Shown here: in pieces, positions 1 to 12,000 of the stretch
Layout: each line of letters begins with the position of its first letter
Numbering within the stretch: position 1 is the first letter of the stretch
DNA from: Arenicola marina
Taxonomy: Eukaryota > Annelida > Polychaeta > Arenicolidae
Direction: 5' to 3'
DNA: 64,000 bases
Assembly (NCBI GenBank): GCA_964019135.1
Contig: OZ025263.1
Coordinates: forward strand, 32,528,133-32,592,132
The notes under the pieces: generated by a model
Databases searched by the model: none
The model's input: the letters and a program-made list of their open reading frames with translations, nothing else
What the model was told of the DNA's origin: nothing
Position numbers and translations under genes: made by a program

Positions 1-27
1 ACCCGACCACCAGTGAGTCCACAAGAG
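1..27 (+). CDS. 3' end of a repeat exon, cut by the window edge
   Basis: The first 27 bases match the last 27 of the 159-bp exon and are followed by the GTCAGT donor at 28. The penultimate codon change ACA to AGA makes the final full residue Arg instead of Thr, the T53R variant found only in the left part of the array. Confidence 0.75.
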
Positions 28-3000
28 GTCAGTGATACAACTTCATCATTTTATGTTTAAAGGAAACGTATTGTCTAGAAGGAAACTGGCGTAAAACTCT
101 AACTTCTTAAACGTCACTTTATAAGCGACATCGGCGATAATATATCGATTCTCAGCAGCTCAAAGTAGGATTGTAAGTCTGTATGCTGATTCTTTTGATA
201 AGCACGTATGGTGCAGCGTGGTATTCTCTTTCCACCATAGTGGCGAGTACGACTAGCGCAACCAGCGCCAGCACCACTGCGGAGAGCACCACCAGCTTGA
301 CAACCCCAACGACAGTCTCGGAAACCACAAGCACCGGAACCAGTGTGACGACGACAACTCCCACCACTGTAACCCCGACCACCAGTGAGTCCACAACAGG
401 TCAGTGATAAAACTTTATCATTTTATGTTTAAAGGAAACGTATTGTCTAGAATGAAACGGGCGTAAAATAAACTCTAACTTCTTAAACGTCACTTTATAA
501 GCGACATCGGCGATAATATATCGATTCGCAGCAGCTCAAAGTAGGATTGTAAGTCTGTATGCTGATTCTTTTGATAAGCACGTATGGTGCAGCGTTGTAT
601 TCTCTTTCCACCATAGTGGCGAGTACGACTAGCGCAACCAGCGCCAGCACCACTGCGGAGAGCACCACCAGCTTGACAACCCCAACGACAGTCTCGGAAA
701 CCACAAGCACCGGAACCAGTGGGACGACGACAACTCCCACCACTGTCACCCCGACCACCAGTGAGTCCACAACAGGTCAGTTGTACAACTTTATCATTTT
801 ATGTTTAAAGGAAACGTATTGTCTAGAAGGAAACGGGCGTAAAATAAACTCTAACTTCTTAAACGTCACTTTATAAGCGACATCGGCGATAATATATCGA
901 TTCTCAGCAGCTCAAAGTAGGAATGTAAGTCTGTATGCTGATTCTTTTGATAAGCACGTATGGTGCAGCGTTGTATTCTCTTTCCACCATAGTGGCGAGT
1001 ACGACTAGCGCAACCAGCGCCAGCACCACTGCGGAGAGCACCACCAGCTTGACAACCCCAACGACAGTCTCGGAAACCACAAGCACCGGAACCAGTGGGA
1101 CGACGACAACTCCCACCACTGTAACCCCGACCATCAGTGAGTCCACAACAGGTCAGTGATAAAACTTTATCATTTTATGTTTAAAGGAAACGTATTGTCT
1201 AGAATGAAACGGGCGTAAAATAAACTCTAACTTCTTAAACGTCACTTTATAAGCGACATCGGCGATAATATATCGATTCTCAGCAGCTCAAAGTAGGATT
1301 GTAAGTCTGTATGCTGATTCTTTTGATAAGCACGTATGGTGCAGCGTGGTATTCTCTTTCCACCATAGTGGCGAGTACGACTAGCGCAACCAGCGCCAGC
1401 ACCACTGCGGATAGCACCACCAGCTTGACAACCCCAACGACAGTCTCGGAAACCACAAGCACCGGAACCAGTGGCACGACGACAACTCCCACCACTGTCA
1501 CCCCGACCACCAGTGAGTCCACAACAGGTCAGTGATACAACTTTATCATTTTATGTGTAAAGGAAACGTATTGTCTAGAATGAAACGGGCGTAAAACCCT
1601 AACTTCTTAAACGTCACTTTATAAGCGACATCGGCGATAATATATCGATTCTCATCAGCTCAAAGTAGGATTGCAAGTCTGTATGCTGATTCTTTTGATA
1701 AGCACGTATGGTGCAGCGTTGTATTCTCTTTCCACCATAGTGGCGGGTACGACTAGCGCAACCAGCGCCAGCACCACTGCGGAGAGCACCACCAGCTTGA
1801 CAACCCCAACGACAGTCTCGGAAACCACAAGCACCGGAACCAGTGGGACGACGACAACTCCCACCACTGTCACCCCGACCACCAGTGAGTCCACAACAGG
1901 TCAGTGATACAACTTTATCATTTTATGTTTAAAGGAAACGTATTGTCTAGAAGGAAACGGGCGTAAAACTCTAACTTCTTAAACGTCACTTTACAAGCGA
2001 CATTGGCGATAATATATCGATTCTCAGCAGCTCAAAGTAGGAATGTAAGTCTGTATGCTGATTCTTTTGATAAGCACGTATGGTGCAGCGTAGTATTCTC
2101 TTTCCACCATAGTGGCGAGTACGACTAGCGCAACCAGCGCCAGCACCACTGCGGAGAGCACCACCAGCTTGACAACCCCAACGACAGTCTCGGAAACCAC
2201 AAGCACCGGAACCAGTGGGACGACGACAACTCCCACCACTGTCACCCCGACCACCAGTGAGTCAACAACAGGTCAGTGATACAACTTTATCATGTTATGT
2301 GTAAAGGAAACGTATTGTCTAGAATGAAACGGGCGTAAAACCCTAACTTCTTAAACGTCACTTTATAAGCGACATCGGCGATAATATATCGATTTTCAGC
2401 AGCTCAAAGTAGGATTGCAAGTCTGTATGCTGATTCTTTTGATAAGCACGTATGGTGCAGCGTTGTATTCTCTTTCCACCATAGTGGCGAGTACGACTAG
2501 CGCAACCAGCGCCGGCACCACTGCGGAGAGCACCACCAGCTTGACAACCCCAACGACAGTCTCGGAAACCACAAGCACCGGAACCAGTGGGACGACGACA
2601 ACTCCCACCACTGTCACCCCGACCACCAGTGAGTCCACAACAGGTCAGTGATACAACTTTATCATTTTATGTTTAAAGGAAACGTATTGTCTAGGATGAA
2701 ACGGGCGTAAAACAAACTCTAACTTCTTAAACGTCACTTTATAAGCGACATCGGCGATAATATATCGATTCTCATCAGCTCAAAGTAGGATTGTAAGTCT
2801 GTATGCTGATTCTTTTGATAAGCACGTATGGTGCAGCGTTGTATTCTCTTTCCGCCATAGTGGCGAGTACGACTAGCGCAACCAGCGCCAGCACCACTGC
2901 GGAGAGCACCACCAGCTTGACAACCCCAACGACAGTCTCGGAAACCACAAGCACCGGAACCAGTGGCACGACGACAACTCCCACCACTGTCACCCCGACC

Positions 3001-6000
3001 ACCAGTGAGTCCACAACAGGTCAGTGATACAACTTTATCATTTTATGTTTCAAGGAAACGTATTGTCTAGAAGGAAACGGGCGTAAAACTCTAACTTCTT
3101 AAACGTCACTTTATAAGCGACATTGGCGATAATATATCGATTCTCAGCAGCTCAATGTAGGAATGTAAGTCTGTATGCTGATTCTTTTGATAAGCACGTA
3201 TGGTGCAGCGTTGTATTCTCTTTCCACCATAGTGGCGAGTACGACTAGCGCAACCAGCGCCAGCACCACTGCGGAGAGCACCACCAGCTTGACAACCCCA
3301 ACGACAGTCTCGGAAACCACAAGCACCGGAACCAGTGGCACGACGACAACTCCCACCACTGTCACCCCGACCACCAGTGAGTCCACAAGAGGTCAGTGAT
3401 ACAACTTCATCATTTTATGTTTAAAGGAAACGTATTGTCTAGAAGGAAACTGGCGTAAAACTCTAACTTCTTAAACGTCACTTTATAAGCGACATCGGCG
3501 ATAATATATCGATTCTCAGCAGCTCAAAGTAGGATTGTAAGTCTGTATGCTGATTCTTTTGATAAGCACGTATGGTGCAGCGTGGTATTCTCTTTCCACC
3601 ATAGTGGCGAGTACGACTAGCGCAACCAGCGCCAGCACCACTGCGGAGAGCACCACCAGCTTGACAACCCCAACGACAGTCTCGGAAACCACAAGCACCG
3701 GAACCAGTGGGACGACGACAACTCCCACCACTGTAACCCCGACCACCAGTGAGTCCACAACAGGTCAGTGATAAAACTTTATCATTTTATGTTTAAAGGA
3801 AACGTATTGTCTAGAATGAAACGGGCGTAAAATAAACTCTAACTTCTTAAACGTCACTTTATAAGCGACATCGGCGATAATATATCGATTCGCAGCAGCT
3901 CAAAGTAGGATTGTAAGTCTGTATGGTGATTCTTTTGATAAGCACGTATGGTGCAGCGTTGTATTCTCTTTCCACCATAGTGGCGAGTACGACTAGCGCA
4001 ACCAGCGCCAGCACCACTGCGGAGAGCACCACCAGCTTGACAACCCCAACGACAGTCTCGGAAACCACAAGCACCGGAACCAGTGGGACGACGACAACTC
4101 CCACCACTGTCACCCCGACCACCAGTGAGTCCACAACAGGTCAGTTGTACAACTTTATCATTTTATGTTTAAAGGAAACGTATTGTCTAGAAGGAAACGG
4201 GCGTAAAATAAACTCTAACTTCTTAAACGTCACTTTATAAGCGACATCGGCGATAATATATCGATTCTCAGCAGCTCAAATTAGGAATGTAAGTCTGTAT
4301 GCTGATTCTTTTGATAAGCACGTATGGTGCAGCGTTGTATTCTCTTTCCACCATAGTGGCGAGTACGACTAGCGCAACCAGCGCCAGCACCACTGCAGAG
4401 AGCACCACCAGCTTGACAACCCCAACGACAGTCTCGGAAACCACAAGCACCGGAACCAGTGGGACGACGACAACTCCCACCACTGTCACCCCGACCACCA
4501 GTGAGTCCACAACAGGTCAGTGATACAACTTTATCATTTTATGTTTAAAGGAAACGTATTGTCTAGAAGGAAACGGGCGTAAAACTCTAACTTCTTAAAC
4601 GTCACTTTATAAGCGACATTGGCGATAATATATCGATTCTCAGCAGCTCAATGTAGGAATGTAAGTCTGTATGCTGATTCTTTTGATAAGCACGTATGGT
4701 GCAGCGTTGTATTCTCTTTCCACCATAGTGGCGAGTACGACTAGCGCAACCAGCGCCAGCACCACTGCGGAGAGCACCACCAGCTTGACAACCCCAACGA
4801 CAGTCTCGGAAACCACAGGCACCGGAACCAGTGGCACGACGACAACTCCCACCACTGTCACCCCGACCACCAGTGAGTCCACAACAGGTCAGTGATACAA
4901 CTTCATCATTTTATGTTAAAAGGAAACGTATTGTCTAGAAGGAAACTGGCGTAAAACTCTAACTTTTTAAACGTCACTTTATAAGCGACATCGGCGATGA
5001 TATATCGATTCTCAGCAGCTCAAAGTAGGATTGTAAGTCTGTATGCTGATTCTTTTGATAAGCACGTATGGTGCAGCGTGGTATTCTCTTTCCACCATAG
5101 TGGCGAGTACGACTAGCGCAACCAGCGCCAGCACCACTGCGGAGAGCACCACCAGCTTGACAACCCCAACGACAGTCTCGGAAACCACAAGCACCGGAAC
5201 CAGTGGGACGACGACAACTCCCACCACTGTAACCCCGACCACCAGTGAGTCCACAACAGGTCAGTGATAAAACTTCATCATTTTATGTTTAAAGGAAACG
5301 TATTGTCTAGAATGAAACGGGCGTAAAATAAACTCTAACTTCTTAAACGTCACTTTATAAGCGACATCGGCGATAATATATCGATTCGCAGCAGCTCAAA
5401 GTAGGATTGTAAGTCTGTATGCTGATTCTTTTGATAAGCACGTATGGTGCAGCATTGTATTCTCTTTCCACCATAGTGGCGAGTACGACTAGCGCAACCA
5501 GCGCCAGCACCACTGCGGAGAGCACCACCAGCTTGACAACCCCAACGACAGTCTCGGAAACCACAAGCACCGGAACCAGTGGGACGACGACAACTCCCAC
5601 CACTGTCACCCCGACCACCAGTGAGTCCACAACAGGTCAGTTGTGCAACTTTATCATTTTATGTTTAAAGGAAACGTATTATCTAGAAGGAAACGGGCGC
5701 AAAATAAACTCTAACTTCTTCAACGTCACTTTATAAGCGACATCGGCGATAATATATCGATTCTCAGCAGCTCAAAGCAGGATTGTAAGTCTGTATGCTG
5801 ATTCTTTTGATAAGCACGTATGGTGCAGCGTTGTATTCTCTTTCCACCATAGTGGCGAGTACGACTAGCGCAACCAGCGCCAGCACCACTGCGGAGAGCA
5901 CCACCAGCTTGACAACCCCAACGACAGTCTCGGAAACCACAAGCACCGGAACCAGTGGCACGACGACAACTCCCACCACTGTCACCCCGACCACCAGTGA

Positions 6001-9000
6001 GTCCACAACAGGTCAGTGATACAACTTTATCATTTTATGTTTAAAAGAAACGTATTGTCTAGAATGAAACGGGCGTAAAATAAACTCTAACTTCTTAAAC
6101 GTCACTTTATAAGCGACATCGGCGATAATATATCGATTCTCAGCAGCTCAAAGTAGGATTGTAAGTCTGTATGCTGATTCTTTTGATAAGCACGTATGGT
6201 GCAGCGTTGTATTCTCTTTCCACCATAGTGGCGAGTACGACTAGCGCAACCAGCGCCAGCACCACTGCGGAGAGCACCACCAGCTTGACAACCCCAACGA
6301 CAGTCTCGGAAACCACAAGCACCGGAACCAGTGGGACGACGACAACTCCCACCACTGTCACCCCGACCACCAGTGAGTCCACAACAGGTCAGTGATACAA
6401 CTTCATCATTTTATGTTTAAAGGAAACGTATTGTCTAGAAGGAAACTGGCGTAAAACTCTAACTACTTAAACGTCACTTTATAAGCGACATCGGCGATAA
6501 TATATCGATTCTCAGCAGCTCAAAGTAGGATTGTAAGTCTGTATGCTGATTCTTTTGATAAGCACGTATGGTGCAGCGTGGTATTCTCTTTCCACCATAG
6601 TGGCGAGTACGACTAGCGCAACCAGCGCCAGCACCACTGCGGAGAGCACCACCAGCTTGACAACCCCAACGACAGTCTCGGAAACCACAAGCACCGGAAC
6701 CAGTGGGACGACGACAACTCCCACCACTGTAACCCCGACCACCAGTGAGTCCACAACAGGTCAGTGATAAAACTTTATCATTTTATGTTTAAAGGAAACG
6801 TATTGTCTAGAATGAAACGGGCGTAAAATAAACTCTAACTTCTTAAACGTCACTTTATAAGCGACATCGGCGATAATATATCGATTCGCAGCAGCTCAAA
6901 GGAGGATTTTAAGTCTGTATGCTGATTCTTTTGATAAGCACGTATGGTGCAGCGTTGTATTCTCTTTCCACCATAGTGGCGAGTACGACTAGCGCAACCA
7001 GCGCCAGCACCACTGCGGAGAGCACCACCAGCTTGACAACCCCAACGACAGTCTCGGAAACCACAAGCACCGGAACCAGTGGCACCACGACAACTCCCAC
7101 CACTGTCACCCCGACCACCAGTGAGTCCACAACAGGTCAGTTGTACAAATTTATCATTTTATGTTTAAAGGAAACGTATTGTCTAGAAGGAAACGGGCGT
7201 AAAATAAACTCTAACTTCTTAAACGTCACTTTATAAGCGACATCGGCGATAATATATCGATTCTCAGCAGCTCAAAGTAGGATTGTAAGTCTGTATGCTG
7301 ATTCTTTTGATAAGCACGTATGGTGCAGCGTTGTATTCTCTTTCCACCATAGTGGCGAGTACGACTAGCGCAACCAGCGCCAGCACCACTGCGGAGAGCA
7401 CCACCAGCTTGACAACCCCAACGACAGTCTCGGAAACCACAAGCACCGGAACCAGTGGGACGACGACAACTCCCACCACTGTCACCCCGACCACCAGTGA
7501 GTCCACAACAGGTCAGTGATACAACTTTATCATTTTATGTTCAGAGGAAACGTATTGTCTAGAAGGAAACGGGCGTAAAACTCTAACTTCTTAAACGTCA
7601 CTTTATAAGCGACATTGGCGATAATATATCGATTCTCAGCAGCTCGATGTAGGAATGTAAGTCTGTATGCTGATTCTTTTGATAAGCACGTATGGTGCAG
7701 CGTTGTATTCTCTTTCCACCATAGTGGCGAGTACGACTAGCGCAACCAGCGCCAGCACCACTGCGGAGAGCACCACCAGCTTGACAACCCCAACGACAGT
7801 CTCGGAAACCACAAGCACCGGAACCAGTGGGACGACGACAACTCCCACCACTGTAACCCCGACCATCAGTGAGTCCACAACAGGTCAGTGATAAAACTTT
7901 ATCATTTTATGTTTAAAGGAAACGTATTGTCTAGAATGAAACGGGCGTAAAATAAACTCTAACTTCTTAAACGTCACTTTATAAGCGACATCGGCGATAA
8001 TATATCGATTCTCAGCAGCTCAAAGTAGGAATGTAAGTCTGTATGCTGATTCTTTTGATAAGCACGTATGGTGCAGCGTTGTATTCTCTTTCCGCCATAG
8101 TGGCGAGTACGACTAGCGCAACCAGCGCCAGCACCACTGCGGAGAGCACCACCAGCTTGACAACCCCAACGACAGTCTCGGAAACCATAAGCACCGGAAC
8201 CAGTGGCACGACGACAACTCCCACCACTGTCACCCCGACCACCAGTGAGTCCACAACAGGTCAGTGATACAACTTTATCATTTTATGTGTAAAGGAAACG
8301 TATTGTCTAGAATGAAACGGGCGTAAAACCCTAACTTCTTAAACGTCACTTTATAAGCGACATCGGCGATAATATATCGATTCTCATCAGCTCAAAGTAG
8401 GATTGCAAGTCTGTATGCTGATTCTTTTGATAAGCACGTATGGTGCAGCGTTGTATTCTCTTTCCACCATAGTGGCGGGTACGACTAGCGCAACCAGCGC
8501 CAGCACCACTGCGGAGAGCACCACCAGCTTGACAACCCCAACGACAGTCTCGGAAACCACAAGCACCGGAACCAGTGGCACGACGACAACTCCCACCACT
8601 GTAACCCCGACCACCAGTGAGTCCACAACAGGTCAGTGATAAAACTTTATCATTTTATGTTTAAAGGAAACGTATTGTCTAGAATGAAACGGGCGTAAAA
8701 TAAACTCTAACTTCTTAAACGTCACTTTATAAGCGACATCGGCGATAATATATCGATTCGCAGCAGCTCAAAGTAGGATTGTAAGTCTGTATGCTGATTC
8801 TTTTGATAAGCACGTATAGTGCAGCGTTGTATTCTCTTTCCACCATAGTGGCGAGTACGACTAGCGCAACCAGCGCCAGCACCACTGCGGAGAGCACCAC
8901 CAGCTTGACAACCCCAACGACAGTCTCGGAAACCACAAGCACCGGAACCAGTGGGACGACGACAACTCCCACCACTGTCACCCCGACCACCAGTGAGTCC

Positions 9001-12000
9001 ACAACAGGTCAGTTGTACAACTTTATCATTTTATGTTTAAAGGAAACGTATTGTCTAGAAGGAAACGGGCGTAAAATAAACTCTAACTTCTTAAACGTCA
9101 CTTTATAAGCGACATCGGCGATAATATATCGATTCTCAGCAGCTCAAAGTAGGATTGTAAGTCTGTATGCTGATTCTTTTGATAAGCACGTATGGTGCAG
9201 CGTTGTATTCTCTTTCCACCATAGTGGCGAGTACGACTAGCGCAACCAGCGCCAGCACCACTGCGGAGAGCACCACCAGCTTGACAACCCCAACGACAGT
9301 CTCGGAAACCACAAGCACCGGAACCAGTGGGACGACGACAACTCCCACCACTGTCACCCCGACCACCAGTGAGTCCACAACAGGTCAGTGATACAACTTT
9401 ATCATTTTATGTTTAAAGGAAACGTATTGTCTAGAAGGAAACGGGCGTAAAACTCTAACTTCTTAAACGTCACTTTATAAGCGACATCGGCGATAATATA
9501 TCGATTCTCAGCAGCTCGATGTAGGAATGTAAGTCTGTATGCTGATTCTTTTGATAAGCACGTATGGTGCAGCGTTGTATTCTCTTTCCACCATAGTGGC
9601 GAGTACGACTAGCGCAACCAGCGCCAGCACCACTGCGGAGAGCACCACCAGCTTGACAACCCCAACGACAGTCTCGGAAACCACAAGCACCGGAACCAGT
9701 GGCACGACGACAACTCCCACCACTGTCACCCCGACCACCAGTGAGTCCACAACAGGTCAGTGATACAACTTCATCATTTTATGTTTAAAGGAAACGTATT
9801 GTCTAGAAGGAAACGGGCGTAAAACTCTAACTTCTTAAACGTCACTTTATAAGCGACATTGGCGATAATATATCGATTCTCAGCAGCTCAATGTAGGAAT
9901 GTAAGTCTGTATGCTGATTCTTTTGATAAGCACGTATGGTGCAGCGTTGTATTCTCTTTCCACCATAGTGGCGAGTACGACTAGCGCAACCAGCGCCAGC
10001 ACCACTGCGGAGAGCACCACCAGCTTGACAACCCCAACGACAGTCTCGGAAACCACAAGCACCGGAACCAGTGGGACGACGACAACTCCCACCACTGTAA
10101 CCCCGACCATCAGTGAGTCCACAACAGGTCAGTGATAAAACTTTATCATTTTATGTTTAAAGGAAACGTATTGTCTAGAATGAAACGGGCGTAAAATAAA
10201 CTCTAACTTTTTAAACGTCACTTTATAAGCGACATCGGCGATAATATATCGATTCTCAGCAGCTCAAAGTAGGATTGTAAGTCTGTATGCTGATTCTTTT
10301 GATAAGCACGTATGGTGCAGCGTTGTATTCTCTTTCCACCATAGTGGCGAGTACGACTAGCGCAATCAGCGCCAGCACCACTGCGGAGAGCACCACCAGC
10401 TTGACAACCCCAACGACAGTCTCGGAAACCACAAGCACCGGAACCAGTGGCACGACGACAACTCCCACCACTGTCACCCCGACCACCAGTGAGTCCACAA
10501 CAGGTCAGTGATACAACTTCATCATTTTATGTTTAAAGGAAACGTATTGTCTAGAATGAAACGGGCGTAAAACCCTAACTTCTTAAACGTCATTTTATAA
10601 GCGACATCGGCGATAATATATCGATTCTCATCAGCTCAAAGTAGGATTGCAAGTCTGTATGCTGATTCTTTTGATAAGCACGTATGGTGCAGCGTTGTAT
10701 TCTCTTTCCACCATAGTGGCGGGTACGACTAGCGCAACCAGCGCCAGCACCACTGCGGAGAGCACCACCAGCTTGACAACCCCAACGACAGTCTCGGAAA
10801 CCACAAGCACCGGAACCACTGGCACGACGACAACTCCTACCACTGTCACCCCGACCACCAGTGAGTCCACAACAGGTCAGTGATACAACTTTATCATTTT
10901 ATGTTTAAAGGAAACGTATTGTCTAGAAGGAAACGGGCGTAAAACTCTAACTTCTTAAACGTCACTTTATAAACGACATTGGCGATAATATATCGATTCT
11001 CAGCAGCTCAAAGTAGGAATGTAAGTCTGTATGCTGATTCTTTTGATAAGCACGTATGGTGCAGCGTAGTATTCTCTTTCCACCATAGTGGCGAGTACGA
11101 CTAGCGCAACCAGCGCCAGCACCACTGCGGAGAGCACCACCAGCTTGACAACCCCAACGACAGTCTCGGAAACCACAAGCACCGGAACCAGTGGGACGAC
11201 GACAACTCCCACCACTGTCACCCCGACCACCAGTGAGTCAACAACAGGTCAGTGATACAACTTTATCATTTTATGTGTAAAGGAAACGTATTGTCTAGAA
11301 GGAAACGGGCGTAAAACTCTAACTTCTTAAACGTCACTTTATAAGCGACATTGGCGATAATATATCGATTCTCAGCAGCTCAATGTAGGAATGTAAGTCT
11401 GTATGCTGATTCTTTTGATAAGCACGTATGGTGCAGCGTTGTATTCTCTTTCCACCATAGTGGCGAGTACGACTAGCGCAACCAGCGCCAGCACCACTGT
11501 GGAGAGCACCACCAGCTTGACAACCCCAACGACAGTCTCGGAAACCACAAGCACCGGAACCAGTGGCACGACGACAACTCCCACCACTGTCACCCCGACC
11601 ACCAGTGAGTCCACAAGAGGTCAGTGATACAACTTCATAAAGTAGGATTGTAAGTCTGTATGCTGATTCTTTTGATAAGCACGTATGGTGCAGCGTTGTA
11701 TTCTCTTTCCACCATAGTGGCGAGTACGACTAGCGCAACCAGCGCCAGCACCACTGCGGAGAGCACCACCAGCTTGACAACCCCAACGACAGTCTCGGAA
11801 ACCACAAGCACCGGAACCAGTGGCACGACGACAACTCCCACCACTGTCACCCCGACCACCAGTGAGTCCACAACAGGTCAGTGATAAAACTTCATCATTT
11901 TATGTTTAAAGGAAACGTATTGTCTAGAAGGAAACTGGCGTAAAACTCTAACTTCTTAAACGTCACTTTATAAGCGACATCGGCGATAATATATCGATTC

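Larger units (their letters stand above)
776..992 (+). other. Reference intron (217 bp, phase 1)
   Basis: The intron starts GTCAGT and ends CTCTTTCCACCATAG. It is AT-rich compared with the AC-rich exons. In order it holds the donor, a TTTATCATTTTATG stretch, the length-polymorphic site with AATAAA at 843-848, a TTATAAGC stretch, the inverted repeat at 887-899, two branch-site candidates (CTGAT 938-942, TTGAT 947-951), and the pyrimidine tract plus acceptor. This copy reads GTCAGTTGTAC, so the usual TGA just inside the donor is missing and retention of the intron would add 31 codons before a stop. Most other introns begin GTCAGTGATAC and would stop at once if retained. Confidence 0.75.

Noticed and set aside
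474-480. CTAAC as the intron branch point
   Set aside because: It lies about 138 nt from the acceptor, unusually far, and is absent from the 98-bp intron that keeps the proximal candidates.
593-616. Upstream acceptor GTGCAG 24 nt before the exon, which would add ALYSLSTI in frame
   Set aside because: No adjacent pyrimidine tract precedes it, and two units carry TAG in this added segment (2091-2093, 11067-11069). The CTCTTTCCACCATAG acceptor fits better.
559-876. 105-codon read-through frames as separate genes
   Set aside because: They are the same exon plus retained intron in units with GTCAGTTG. The extra 31 codons cross the donor and intron sequence and occur only in a minority of units.
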